From Falsiroseomonas sp050563545 (GTDB lineage Bacteria; Pseudomonadota; Alphaproteobacteria; Acetobacterales; Acetobacteraceae), in NCBI RefSeq assembly GCF_050563545.1, contig NZ_JBNXUM010000022.1:55531-119530 (forward strand): 64,000 bases of DNA, given 5' to 3'. A program made the position numbers and the translations under genes. This document shows, one piece after another, positions 44,586 through 53,882 of the stretch (positions within the stretch are counted from its first letter, which is position 1; every line of letters starts with the position of its first letter). Under the pieces are notes generated by a model. The model saw only the letters and a list, made by a program, of their open reading frames with translations. It made no database searches and had not been told where the DNA came from.

Positions 44586-47500
44586 TCCTCCTCCTCGTCC
44601 TCCTCGTCCTCCTCGGTCTCGTCGTCCTCCTCATCCTCGATCTCGGCCTCGTCAGCATCCTCGCCGCTGGGCCCGGCCGATTTGGAGAGCAGGTCGAGCA
44701 CCGCCTGGTCGGGCTTCCTTTCCGTCCAGTCGGGCGGGGTCAGGCCGAAGACGGGCTGCAGCATGGCGTGCCAGGCGCGGAACTCGGCGAACTTCTGCGC
44801 CACGGCATTCTTCTCGCGCCGCACGGCGGGCGGGGCTGCGCGCAGCAGGGCCTCGATCAGTCGGACGGTCGGGTCGCCGAGCTTGATCCCGTGTCGGGTG
44901 GCGAAGGAGCGCGCTGCGCCGATGCCTGCCGCGCCGCCGCCCGCATCGAGATAGGTGAGGGCGAGGGCCTGCGCCTTATCGAGATGCGTGCGGAAAACCG
45001 TGTCACGCGGATGGATCTTCAGCGCCTCGGCCTTCTTCATCCGCCTGCCCTTGCCGGGCTCCCAGCCGAACAGGAGTTGCTGCGCCTCGGCTTCGGTGAG
45101 CGGCTCGGCACGCCTGCGGTCGGCGGCGGAGAGGATGTTCACCTTGTCCGCCTTGCGGGCGATCAGACCGGCCTGCTCCAGGTCGGAGACGTCCTTGCCG
45201 ACTGCGTGGCCGAGAATCTTCGCCTCGTTGAAGCGGAACTCGGCAGCGCGCAGCGTGGCCCAGCAGAGGAGAGCGAACTGCGCCTCCTCTTCGACGCCTT
45301 GCAGGCCGCCCTGCGCCAGTTGGCGGATGCGCCAGCCGGCGACGGCATCGGCTGCGATGTCGATGGCGGCGCCAACGCTGACTGGCTCCCCCGTGTCCGT
45401 GCGGACCTGGTCGTAGGCCGAGAAGACCTCCATCGCCGGCCCAAAGCTGCCGACAAGCTGATCCACCGGGTTCAGGCCCTCGGCCGAGAGTCGCTCTGCG
45501 GCCGCTTCTGCGACGGTGCGAATACGGGCCTGCATAGCCGCATCGAAATAGCCGGTACCCGCGTGGTCGGGCCGGACGCGCGCGACGAGTATGACGGTGG
45601 ACTGCGCCGCATTCTTCTTAGCCTGATGCAGGCTGTGCTCGCTCTCGGTCTTAACCGGCCAAGTCGCCGTAATGGTGAAGCCTGCCTCGATCAGGGAGGC
45701 GAATAGTGCCTCCCAGGCTTCCTGTTGCTTGTGCGTGAACATGACAGTGAGCACGCCGTCCTGCCGCAGCACGCGGTGCGCCTCGGTGAAAACCTTCGTC
45801 ATCAGAGACTGGTAATGCACCTGCGCGGCTGCGGCGGCGTCCTTCGCCTTCTTGGCGCCTGCGCGGAATCGCGCATCGTTCTTCACCGCCTCCTCGGCAT
45901 TCTCGCACAGGAGGGAGGAGAACCATTCGGGTCGCCGGTGGCCCTGGCTCCGCTTCAGCCAGACATAGAAGTAGTCGGCGAGTTCGCTGTACTGAACGTT
46001 GTCAGAGTAAGGCGGATCGACAACGATGGCGTCCAATGACTGGTCGGCCAAGTGGATCAGAGATGCCGCAGATCCTTGTGACATCTCAGCCGGGCTTCCG
46101 CCTTCCGCGCGCGGCAGTTTCGCTACCTGTTCGTAGGCCTCAATGACGCTTCCGTAGGCCCAGGCGAGTCCGCCCGACGCGGCGGTGGGTGCCATCTCGG
46201 CGAACGTGAGCTTGAATGAGAAGTCGTGGCGATCAAACGTATTCGCCATCGTGCCACGAATTGCATGCCAGAACGACGACGCGCTGTTGTAATTCGTCAG
46301 CTTGTCGACTCCAAACGCCAGAAGATGGATGATTGCCTCACCCAATTCCTCGCCTTCCTCAGCAAGGATCTTTGGCCGCAGGGCATGCAATTCCTCCATC
46401 AGCACACCGAAGCCGAGCAGCTGCCTGGGGCTGAACATGTCGGCCCAGCGCGTCACTCCGCGTAGCAGAGGTTCGCGCGTCTTCGATCCCTCGGGGATGC
46501 TTTCCGTCGGGATAAGATTTCGCGCCTCCCAATCCCCGCGCCACTGCTGCAACTGCGCTTCCGCGGCGTCCAGCGCGTCGAGGTCAGCCTGCTGCGGCGG
46601 GCGAAACTTCAGGCCCTGCGGCGTCTTCATCGCCACGGCATAGATCGCGCTGGCCATGCGACCAGATTGCGCCTGCGCCTTGATCCAGTCGGCAGGGATG
46701 ACCTCGCCGGTGAAGAGGCTGATTCCCTTGCCCTTGGAATACGTTCGCGCCGGTGCCGATGCGAGCGCGCCAGAACCGACGCCGATAGGCCGGATTTCCG
46801 TTGTCCAGATGCCGGCCGCCTTATCCACTACGGGCTTCGCCACGACGGGAACGCCACTCTTCGTCTTCAGCAAATGCCAATCGGGCACCAGCGGCGTCAT
46901 GTGCCCCGTTGTCGGGCAGGGGATGGTGCGAGCCAAAATGTAGCAGAGCGGCGGAACGTCGCCGTAGGTCGGATCGGTAACCGTAGGGTAGAAGCGCTCC
47001 ATCTTCGCGTTGAAGCGCTTCCTCCAGATTGCGCCCCAATGTCGCGCACGATCCGCCAGCTTAGGGCCGAACCGAAACGGGTAGTCGAGGGTCGCTTCCA
47101 GCACGCTGCACGCAACGGGATTGTATTCGTTGGCCAGAGTCTGAAAGCCAAGACGGGCGCTTTCCAACGGGATCGAGCCACCACCAGCCATCGGGTCCAT
47201 GACCGTCGGCAGATGGCCCCAGAGGGCCTGTGCCGCTTCGTGTGCCGCAGCGATATCTTTGGTCTTCAGCGGCGCGCGAAAGGCGCGCATCCCATGCGGG
47301 TTTTCGATCTTGGTCCCACTCGCCCGCGCGGCGGCGAGCATCTCCTCGCCCGCGATGACGTAGGCGGACGGCCCCCAGAACCCCATCAGACGCTCGAACG
47401 TTTCCCGCGGGAAATCCGCAGGTAGCACGCTGGCCAGGACCGCGGCGCGGCTAGCCGCCAACGGTCGGCGCGCCCACCAAACGTGGAAGCGCTTGTCAGG

Positions 47501-47611
47501 CGGCTGCTGGCCAGTACTGCGCTCCCGGATGCACTCCACGCCAATGGCCGCCGCCGGCAGCCACTCTTCGATCAACAGCCGCGGCCGTTCTGCCTTTTTG
47601 CCGTCCGGCAT
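44582..47611 (-). CDS. DUF1156-type DNA methyltransferase with acidic C-terminal tail
   Basis: A 1,009-residue enzyme. The DUF1156 N-terminus (IEEWLPAAAIGVECIRERST, then KRFHVWWARRPLAASR) leads to SAM-binding motif I, VMDPMAGGGS (137-146). Catalytic motif IV, DPPYSDNVQY, starts at residue 532. The order motif I, long insert, motif IV suggests a target-recognition region between them. DPPY indicates N6-adenine or N4-cytosine methylation. The last 25 or so residues are nearly all Glu/Asp (EEDDETEEDEEDEEEE). It lies 13 bp after the small protein and overlaps the MBL gene. In this operon type the methylase is the candidate self-marking component. Confidence 0.92.
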   Translation of the reverse strand: MPDGKKAERPRLLIEEWLPAAAIGVECIRERSTGQQPPDKRFHVWWARRPLAASRAAVLASVLPADFPRETFERLMGFWGPSAYVIAGEEMLAAARASGTKIENPHGMRAFRAPLKTKDIAAAHEAAQALWGHLPTVMDPMAGGGSIPLESARLGFQTLANEYNPVACSVLEATLDYPFRFGPKLADRARHWGAIWRKRFNAKMERFYPTVTDPTYGDVPPLCYILARTIPCPTTGHMTPLVPDWHLLKTKSGVPVVAKPVVDKAAGIWTTEIRPIGVGSGALASAPARTYSKGKGISLFTGEVIPADWIKAQAQSGRMASAIYAVAMKTPQGLKFRPPQQADLDALDAAEAQLQQWRGDWEARNLIPTESIPEGSKTREPLLRGVTRWADMFSPRQLLGFGVLMEELHALRPKILAEEGEELGEAIIHLLAFGVDKLTNYNSASSFWHAIRGTMANTFDRHDFSFKLTFAEMAPTAASGGLAWAYGSVIEAYEQVAKLPRAEGGSPAEMSQGSAASLIHLADQSLDAIVVDPPYSDNVQYSELADYFYVWLKRSQGHRRPEWFSSLLCENAEEAVKNDARFRAGAKKAKDAAAAAQVHYQSLMTKVFTEAHRVLRQDGVLTVMFTHKQQEAWEALFASLIEAGFTITATWPVKTESEHSLHQAKKNAAQSTVILVARVRPDHAGTGYFDAAMQARIRTVAEAAAERLSAEGLNPVDQLVGSFGPAMEVFSAYDQVRTDTGEPVSVGAAIDIAADAVAGWRIRQLAQGGLQGVEEEAQFALLCWATLRAAEFRFNEAKILGHAVGKDVSDLEQAGLIARKADKVNILSAADRRRAEPLTEAEAQQLLFGWEPGKGRRMKKAEALKIHPRDTVFRTHLDKAQALALTYLDAGGGAAGIGAARSFATRHGIKLGDPTVRLIEALLRAAPPAVRREKNAVAQKFAEFRAWHAMLQPVFGLTPPDWTERKPDQAVLDLLSKSAGPSGEDADEAEIEDEEDDETEEDEEDEEEE

Positions 47612-47624
47612 CTTCCCCCCAACC

Positions 47625-48068
47625 CTATTTCACGGCTTCTGTGATGATGCGCAGCGCCCGCACCCAGCGCAGCCCACGACCATCCTGCATGCGGCCAAAC
47701 CAGGAGGCTGCCTCAGTGGCGTCAGCACCGCGGAAATACTCCGCCGATTTCGACAGGCGGCGGGCTTCGCGCAGGCCCATTGCCACGATCGCGAAGCCTG
47801 CGACGCGCGCGCCCCAATCCGCATCGAGCGGTTGGTAAGGTCCCGGCTCCAGCTTCGCCTTGCCGCCATTCGCCTTCAGCGCCGCGCGCAAGAGGCCAGA
47901 TGATGCGGTCAGAGCCAGCGGCGACAGGGCGGCCACCCGATCGAAGCGCTCCTCCATCCGGTCATTCACACGGCGCCTGTAGATGATGGCCGCGAGCCCT
48001 TCGCGCCGCTGCACCACGCGCAGGGCAAAGGGCGCGGTGCGTGTGGCCTGGACCTGAAGCGATGCCAT
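47625..48068 (-). CDS. small conserved-type protein of the defence operon (147 aa)
   Basis: ATG 48068 lies 4 bp after the ATPase stop. The protein begins MASLQVQATRTAPFALRVVQ, then AAIIYRRRVNDRMEERFDRV. It is basic and mixed alpha/beta, with no membrane segment and no motif I recognise. Its tight packing between ATPase and methylase suggests a dedicated subunit or adaptor. Small uncharacterised genes occupy this position in related loci as far as I recall. Confidence 0.75.
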   Translation of the reverse strand: MASLQVQATRTAPFALRVVQRREGLAAIIYRRRVNDRMEERFDRVAALSPLALTASSGLLRAALKANGGKAKLEPGPYQPLDADWGARVAGFAIVAMGLREARRLSKSAEYFRGADATEAASWFGRMQDGRGLRWVRALRIITEAVK

Positions 48069-48072
48069 CGCG

Positions 48073-50982
48073 TCAGGCCGAGAGCGGCGCGAAGCGCGCG
48101 TCGATGGTGGCGGTGTCCGGCAGTTGCATGAAGAGGCTCCGCAAGAGGGCGCCCAGGTCAGCCTTGCCATCCTTGCCAAAGCCCAGCACCACGGTCACGC
48201 GGATCGAGCTGCCAGGCGCCAAGGCATTCCCCAGGGTCTGCGCCATAGTCAGCGGTTTGATGGCGGCAGCAACCTTCGTCTCCGCGACGCTGAAGGCAAG
48301 CTTGCCACCATCCTTCATGTCGCCGGTCAGCTCGGCCTCGATGGTGATGTCCGTGGCGCCGAGCGGGCTGGCCGCGCCGAGCGCCTTCTGCGCATCGGCG
48401 GCCGTCATGCAGGTGATTCGGAGCGAGAGCAGGTTGCGCTTGTCGGCGTAGCCCGATGCAACCTCAGTGTCCGTCGTCGAAGTAGGCCCGGCCCCCTTCG
48501 GCGGCGGTGGCGGAATCGGCAGCCCGCCGGGAGGTGGTGGGGGTTCCTGGGCGCCGGACACCTTGAGCCAGCCTTGCGCCGTCGCGCTGCCGGCTTCGGC
48601 GACGCGGGTCGCCTCGTCCATCGGGAGCGTGGTCAGCTTGCGCCCGTCATCCCGTCGGCGGTGGCCGTTCGTTGTGTAGACCGCCCCCTTGGCGTCGAAG
48701 GCCGTCCCGTCCTCCTGCCGCACCGCCAGCTTCCCTTCGGCGACGGCGCGCAGGATGGAAGCGCGCACGACCGTGGCGTTCGGCACCAGGCGAAGGCTCT
48801 GCGCCGAGAGGAAGCGTCGGTGCAGTGCCGCTGCCGAACGTGCTTCCGGTTCGTCCGACAGTGGCACGGCGCCGCCGAACACCAGTTCCAGGAAGCGATC
48901 GGGGAAGAGGCTGTCCGTGTCGCCATAGATGAGCTTCCGATCCTCGACGAACGCCTTCACAGCGTCCTGTCCGGAGGGAAGCTGCATCGGCGGTGTGTCG
49001 GGCGGCGTGATGAAGCGCTCGTCGATCGTGAGGACAGCACCGTCCGCGAGCACCAGGCGATTGAAGGCCCGTGCGGCTTCCAGGCGCGTCGCCTTCCGCA
49101 GTTCCGGAATCTGCTTCTTCAGCTGCTCGCGTGCCAGCTTGCCGCCTTCGCTGTTCGTTTGCTCGGCTTCGATCGCTTCGGCGGCCATGAGCCGCTGAAT
49201 GCGTTGGATTGCCTTCTCCAGCCCGTTGGTGTCGGGCGCCACGGCGAGGATGGCGTTGCGGTAGGTGCGCATCGTCTCCGCACCTGGCGTATCATCGGTG
49301 TAGGTGACGACTGACTTCGCGATGTCCTCGTTCTCGCAGAGGGCGAGTTGCAGCTCTGGGCGTTCCGGCACCGCCTTGGCATTGGGCGGCCAAGCGAGCA
49401 GCTTGGCGAAGGCACCCTGGAAGGATTTCTGGACCTCGGTCTTGAGCCGATCGAGTGCATCTGCCCGGGGCACCTGCCCCATGCGTTCCTCGATCTGCTT
49501 CAGGATGTTCGGCTCGTAGCGGAACTGCCAGGCATTGGCGCTGCCGCTCATCGGGTAGAGGTGCCAGCAGGCACCGGCGAGCCGATCAAGTGCGTGCGCC
49601 GGTTCGTCGCCACCGTCCTCGGGCCGCACCACGGCGAGAGTCAGGTCCGCGGGATCGAGGCCGCTATTGCTTTCGAGCGGCAGGCTTTCGAGGAGCAGGG
49701 CGGAGGCAACGCGCCGGTGGTGTCCCCAGACGCCGCCGTCGAGCTCGCCGGCATGGCCTTCGACATCCGCGGCGACCGCGGCCCTGAACTTCTCGCGGCC
49801 GAGCCGTTCGAGGAGGTCGTCCTGGATCAGCGGGCTGGACCAATTGATCTCACCCGCCGTGATGATCTCGGGGTTGCGCACCGGGTCATCCCAGACGCCG
49901 CGCACCATGCGGGCGAAGAGGCGCAGCGTGCCGCGCGAGAGGTTGTAGTCCGGCAGGACACGAAGGCGCTCCTCGGCCGTCTTGATCAGGCGCGGATGCA
50001 GCGGATAGCAGGCACGCAGCCGCTCCGCATATTTCGGGGAGCGGGCTTCCTCGGGCACCAGCGTCGGATGGTCGATGGCGATGCGCTGGTAGAGGGCATG
50101 ATGATCCGCCGAGGCCTTGGCGGCGAAGGCGGGATCCACCTGATCGAACAGGCGGCGGATGATGACCTGCGCGGTCTCATTGCCGATCGGTTCGATTACG
50201 GTGGCCTGGCGACCGGTCTGCTGCTCCAGCATCCGCGCGAGGTGCGCGAGGCGTGCTGCGCCCTGGGCGTTGGCGGGCTGGTCCTTCGGATCGGTAATGA
50301 CGAGGACCGTCTGCTTCCGCGTGGCGATCGCTGTCATCAGCGTGCGGAGGAAGCCGATCAGGTTGCCGACCTCCTGCTCGGTGAGCTTGTCCATGTGCAG
50401 GACGAGCTCGTCGAGGAGAATGAGGGTCGGCTCGTTTGGCAGCCAGGACTCGACCGTCTGCTCGTCGGGTGAGGCCGCCGCGCTGTTGGTCGGACCGAGG
50501 GCGTTCAAGGCGCTGGGGCCGCCGAGTTGGAAGGCCAGCTCGGCCGCGAGGCTCTTGGCCTCCAGATCGCCATGGCGGGCGAAGACCGGGTAGCCGGCGC
50601 CTTCTGCGTCGATGCCGCAGATGCGGACAGAGGCTGGGCGGCCTGCCGGGGGAAGGAGATCCGTGCCCTTGGTCGGGTCGCCGATGACCTTGGCGAGGTG
50701 CCAGAGGGTCATCAGCGCGTGGGTCTTGCCGCCGCCGAAGCCGGTCGAAAGCCTGAGGATGGCGCCAGCCTCGGTGGTCGAGGCGAGTCGGCCGAAGACG
50801 TCGCGGCACAGCTTGGTCAGCGCAGCGGTCGGATGCGTGTTCTTGAAAAACTGCTCCGAGTCCCGGTAAATTAAAGGGCCGTCATTGCGGATCAGCTTAC
50901 CAAAGCTGGCTGCGAAAATGGCGTCGTCCAACTCGCCCTGCAGAACGTCGTCGCGCGGCTTACTGCCCTCCTTCACACCCAT
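48073..50982 (-). CDS. DUF499-type ATPase, first gene of Hma-type defence operon
   Basis: A 969-residue cytoplasmic ATPase. Walker A is TGFGGGKTHAL (G81-H88), and Walker B is TLILLDELVLHMDK with D191-E192. The GGGKTH form and the preceding SFGKLIRNDGPLIYRDSEQF are characteristic of DUF499 proteins. After the ATPase region come helical domains. A Pro/Gly linker (EPPPPPGGLPIPPPPPKG) near residue 820 separates a C-terminal domain ending DTATIDARFAPLSA. ATG 50982 has a strong GGAGGA site. It heads a six-gene, tightly packed minus-strand operon. Confidence 0.92.
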   Translation of the reverse strand: MGVKEGSKPRDDVLQGELDDAIFAASFGKLIRNDGPLIYRDSEQFFKNTHPTAALTKLCRDVFGRLASTTEAGAILRLSTGFGGGKTHALMTLWHLAKVIGDPTKGTDLLPPAGRPASVRICGIDAEGAGYPVFARHGDLEAKSLAAELAFQLGGPSALNALGPTNSAAASPDEQTVESWLPNEPTLILLDELVLHMDKLTEQEVGNLIGFLRTLMTAIATRKQTVLVITDPKDQPANAQGAARLAHLARMLEQQTGRQATVIEPIGNETAQVIIRRLFDQVDPAFAAKASADHHALYQRIAIDHPTLVPEEARSPKYAERLRACYPLHPRLIKTAEERLRVLPDYNLSRGTLRLFARMVRGVWDDPVRNPEIITAGEINWSSPLIQDDLLERLGREKFRAAVAADVEGHAGELDGGVWGHHRRVASALLLESLPLESNSGLDPADLTLAVVRPEDGGDEPAHALDRLAGACWHLYPMSGSANAWQFRYEPNILKQIEERMGQVPRADALDRLKTEVQKSFQGAFAKLLAWPPNAKAVPERPELQLALCENEDIAKSVVTYTDDTPGAETMRTYRNAILAVAPDTNGLEKAIQRIQRLMAAEAIEAEQTNSEGGKLAREQLKKQIPELRKATRLEAARAFNRLVLADGAVLTIDERFITPPDTPPMQLPSGQDAVKAFVEDRKLIYGDTDSLFPDRFLELVFGGAVPLSDEPEARSAAALHRRFLSAQSLRLVPNATVVRASILRAVAEGKLAVRQEDGTAFDAKGAVYTTNGHRRRDDGRKLTTLPMDEATRVAEAGSATAQGWLKVSGAQEPPPPPGGLPIPPPPPKGAGPTSTTDTEVASGYADKRNLLSLRITCMTAADAQKALGAASPLGATDITIEAELTGDMKDGGKLAFSVAETKVAAAIKPLTMAQTLGNALAPGSSIRVTVVLGFGKDGKADLGALLRSLFMQLPDTATIDARFAPLSA

Positions 50983-51185
50983 AACGCTCAGTTCCTCCGG
51001 CCGGATCGGATCAATATTCTACGGGAGGCCGATTCTGCCAGAAGGCTAGTTAGCGCTCCCCTGGATAGTAATCTACAGGATAGAGCCTTCTCCGGTCGAG
51101 ATCGCGATAGGCGAAGCGAACGTATGTGCTCGTATTTCTATGCCCTGCCGGCGGCTCAGGTCGCGGTTACCAGCATCTCCTGTCC
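50983..51185 (-). promoter_or_regulatory. promoter region of the defence operon
   Basis: About 200 bp separate the recombinase module from the ATPase start. On the minus strand an AT-richer segment includes TATCCTGTAGATTACTATCC and GTAGAATATTGATCC, the only promoter-like text here, and GGAGGAACTGAGCGTT precedes ATG 50982. No adjacent WYL or HTH regulator gene was found, unlike many BREX-type loci. The junction of island and phage element probably lies in this interval. Confidence 0.4.
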
Positions 51186-51557
51186 TCAGCGCATCGGGCG
51201 CTGATCGCCCCAATGCTCGGAGAAAGGCTTCATCAGCCCCGGCAGCGTCATCCCCTCCGCCTGCCGCCCATCCAGGATCGCCTCGACGATGTCCGGCGCC
51301 AGCAGCGTCAGCCGCAGTACGCGCGAGACGTAAGACGAGTTGATTTTCTCGGCCGCTGCCAGCTCGTTGATCGTGGCGAAGCGCCCGGACTCCAGCATCC
51401 GCCGCCACCGGAAGGCACGGGCGACCGCCTTGATGAGCGTGATGTCCTGCCGGCGCTCCAACGCCAGCAGGCCTGGCGTGAGCATCGCCTTCCGCCCGCC
51501 ACGCGGCTTCACCCGAAGCGGGATGACCACCGTGAGGGTCTGCGCCGCGTCGCTCAT
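51186..51557 (-). CDS. recombinase-associated helix-turn-helix protein
   Basis: A 123-residue basic protein encoded just after the serine recombinase; its start overlaps that gene's terminal TGA. KINSSYVSRVLRLTLLAPDI is a helix-turn-helix-like block, following INELAAAEKI. The same small gene commonly follows large serine recombinases in alphaproteobacterial mobile elements, to my recollection. It may be a directionality factor or an accessory DNA-binding protein. Confidence 0.75.
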   Translation of the reverse strand: MSDAAQTLTVVIPLRVKPRGGRKAMLTPGLLALERRQDITLIKAVARAFRWRRMLESGRFATINELAAAEKINSSYVSRVLRLTLLAPDIVEAILDGRQAEGMTLPGLMKPFSEHWGDQRPMR

Positions 51558-52906
51558 GCTGCAGCCCTCCCGGCCTCGGGCGTCTGGGCGGCCAGGTCCC
51601 GCACCAGGCTGCCGAGCCCGTCCAACCGCAGCCGCACCGCGGCGCCCTCCGCCCGGACGTCGACCCTGTCCACCAGCAGCCGCACGATGCGCGTCCGTTC
51701 GGCGGGGAAGAGCTCGTCCCAAAGCGGCTCTATGCGCTCCAGCGCCAGCAGCACCTCCTGCTCGGTCACGTCCGGCGCTGTCGCGCGCGCGGCCCGCTAG
51801 GTGCCGACCACCATCTCCGGCTGGCGCAGCAGCGCGCGGACTTGGGCTACCACCGCCGCCTCGATCTCGCCGGCCGGCAGACGCGCGATGGCCGGCCGCT
51901 CCGTCGCGCCGCCCTTCAGCACGGCCTGGCTGACATAGTAGCGGTACATCTGCCCGCCCCGGCCGCGGCTGTGGCTCGGCGACATGGCGCGGCCGTCGCT
52001 GTCGAAGATCAGCCCGCGAAGCAGCGGCGCCGTGGTGTTCCGCGTCCGGTTGACCCGTACCCGCGGGCTGACCTGCAGGATGGCGTGCACCGCGCCCCAC
52101 TGCGCCCGGTCGACGATGGCGTCATGCTCGCCGGGATAGGCCATGCCCTTGTGCACCGCCTCGCCGAGGTACAGGCGGTTGCTGAGGATCCGGTAGACGT
52201 CGCTCTTCGTCAGCGGGCGGCCCCGCTTCGTGGTGGCGCCCTCCGCGCGCAGCGCCTGCACCAGTCGGGTGCAGGACTCCAGCTCGACGAAGCCCTGGAA
52301 GATTCGCCGCACCAGCGCGGCCTCGGCGTCGTTCACCACCAGCTTCCGCTCCCGCACGTCGTAGCCGAGCGGCACGAAGCCGCCCATCCAAATGCCCCGC
52401 TTGCGCGACGCCGCCACCTTGTCGCGGATGCGCTCGCCGATGACCTCTCGCTCGAACTGGGCAAAGCTGAGCAGGATGTTCAGCGTCAGCCGGCCCATGC
52501 TGGTGGTGGTATTGAAGGACTGGGTCACGGAAACAAAGGTCACGTTGTTCGCGTCGAACACCTCGACCAGCTTGGTGAAGTCGACCAGCGAGCGACTCAG
52601 GCGATCAATCTTGTAGACCACCACAACATCGACGAGTCCCTCCTGGATGTCGGCGACCAGGCGCTTCAGGGCGGGGCGTTCGAGGGTGCCGCCGGAGATG
52701 CCGCCATCGTCATAGCGCTCGCGGACGAGCACCCAGCCCTCGGCGCGCTGGCTGGCGATGAAGGCCTCGCAGGCCTCGCGCTGCGCGTCGAGGGAGTTGA
52801 ACTCCATGTCGAGCCCCTCCTCGCTCGACTTCCGAGTGTAGACCGCGCAGCGCAGCTTCCGCAGGGTGGCCGGCATCACTCCGGCCGGCTTCGTGTCGCG
52901 CTTCAT
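51554..52906 (-). pseudogene. large serine recombinase split by an in-frame amber codon
   Basis: From ATG 52906 the catalytic domain contains YTRKSSEEG (nucleophile S27), the DGGISGGTLERP loop and VVVYKIDRLSRSL. The recombinase and zinc-ribbon regions follow, with RILSNRLYLGEAVHKG and LLRGLIFDSDGRAMSP. A TAG at 51799-51797 ends the product after 369 residues (MVVGT). The same frame then continues as RAARATAPDV and EQEVLLALERIEPLWDELFP to a TGA at 51554, which restores the usual C-terminal coiled-coil region and 450 residues. TGG to TAG is the simplest explanation. It lies in a module with DUF2924 and two small genes. Confidence 0.88.
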
Positions 52907-53409
52907 GCCGCGTTCCGGCTCGGGCGCAGCCCGAAGAACACGCGCCCATTCCACCGCGTTCCGGTGATGGCGCGGGCGATGGCGGAGAGCGACTGGTAGG
53001 GCTGGCCCTGGTACTCGTAGCCGGCGCGCGTGACCGTCACGACGTGCTCGACGCCCTGGTAGTCGCGGATGAGCTGCATTCCGGCGATCGGCTTGTCGTC
53101 GCCACGCATGCGGCGGACGGTGACCTTTCCACCGTCGAGCTGCTCGCCGAGCGCCTCGAGGCGGGCCAGGGTCTCGGGCTTCAGGCCGCCATAGGCCAGC
53201 TCCTGGATCCGATAGGCGAGGCGGCTTTCCAGGAAGCGCCGATTGTAGGGCGGCGGCTCGGTGCCGAAGAGGTCGCGCCACTGCTGTTTCAGCGCCGGCG
53301 TGGCAGCGCTCTTCAGGGCGGCGAGCCGGCCCAGCACGTCGGCGGGCGGAATGGCCGGCGCGGTGAACGTCGGCGGCGTGCCGGGCTTGGGCTTCGTGGT
53401 GCGCGTCAT
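52903..53409 (-). CDS. DUF2924 protein of the recombinase module
   Basis: A 168-residue protein. Segments ALKQQWRDLFGTEPPPYNRR, LAYRIQELAYGGL and YEYQGQPYQSLSAIARAITG, then WNGRVFFGL, are characteristic of DUF2924, which accompanies phage-type serine recombinases. Its stop overlaps the recombinase start by 4 bp. The YxYxGxxYxSLSAIAxxITG block resembles a DNA-binding or restriction-associated beta domain; its role is unknown. Confidence 0.88.
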   Translation of the reverse strand: MTRTTKPKPGTPPTFTAPAIPPADVLGRLAALKSAATPALKQQWRDLFGTEPPPYNRRFLESRLAYRIQELAYGGLKPETLARLEALGEQLDGGKVTVRRMRGDDKPIAGMQLIRDYQGVEHVVTVTRAGYEYQGQPYQSLSAIARAITGTRWNGRVFFGLRPSRNAA

Positions 53410-53606
53410 GCGTCTCTCCGGTTGGTCCGGTTCGCATCCAGGCGCTCCCTGGCCGAGAAGTGTAGCAACCGCTCTCCGCGCTCCGCGCCGTCGCGCGCGG
53501 CTTCCTCGGCAGCGCGGCTCCTCAGCCGCAGCAAGCCGCGCGCGAGGATGTCGCAGACCTCGCGGAGGTGGGGCTGCAGTTGGGGGTTCGGAGGGGGCGA
53601 GAGCAT
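53406..53606 (-). CDS. small protein opening the recombinase module (66 aa)
   Basis: It starts MLSPPPNPQLQPHLREVCDI and continues with RGLLRLRSRAAEEAARDGAE. It is helical, charged and short. It overlaps DUF2924 by 4 bp, so four genes (53606 to 51186) form one coupled minus-strand unit. Homologous small genes occur in the same place in related elements as far as I recall. Its function is unknown. Confidence 0.7.
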   Translation of the reverse strand: MLSPPPNPQLQPHLREVCDILARGLLRLRSRAAEEAARDGAERGERLLHFSARERLDANRTNRRDA

Positions 53607-53882
53607 GGTTCGAACCGAACATCGGACCAGACCGCTGCAAATCGAAGTGCAATCAATCGCTTGGCGAAGGCGCGCGAAAACAAAGGAAGCGATGCGCAGA
53701 GCGCGCCGGTGGCGGATGCCGGTGCCAGGGAGCTGCGAGCCTGTCCGGCGTGCACGAATCGGGAAACCTGATCCGCTCGGCCGAACGCCGCACGGCGAAA
53801 TTGCCCTTGACCCCCAGGGAGGGGGATGACTACGGCAATCCGCGAAGCCGCATGGGAACGGACAACTTAGAATGCAAGAGCC
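53607..53882. promoter_or_regulatory. divergent control region, recombinase module / repressor
   Basis: About 275 bp, AT-richer than its surroundings, lie between the minus-strand recombinase module and the plus-strand XRE gene. TAGAAT at 53868-53873 could be a -10 box very close to ATG 53883, and TTGACC lies further upstream near 53805. By analogy to temperate phages, this is where the XRE protein would bind to switch integration and early genes. No clear operator palindrome was identified. Confidence 0.45.
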
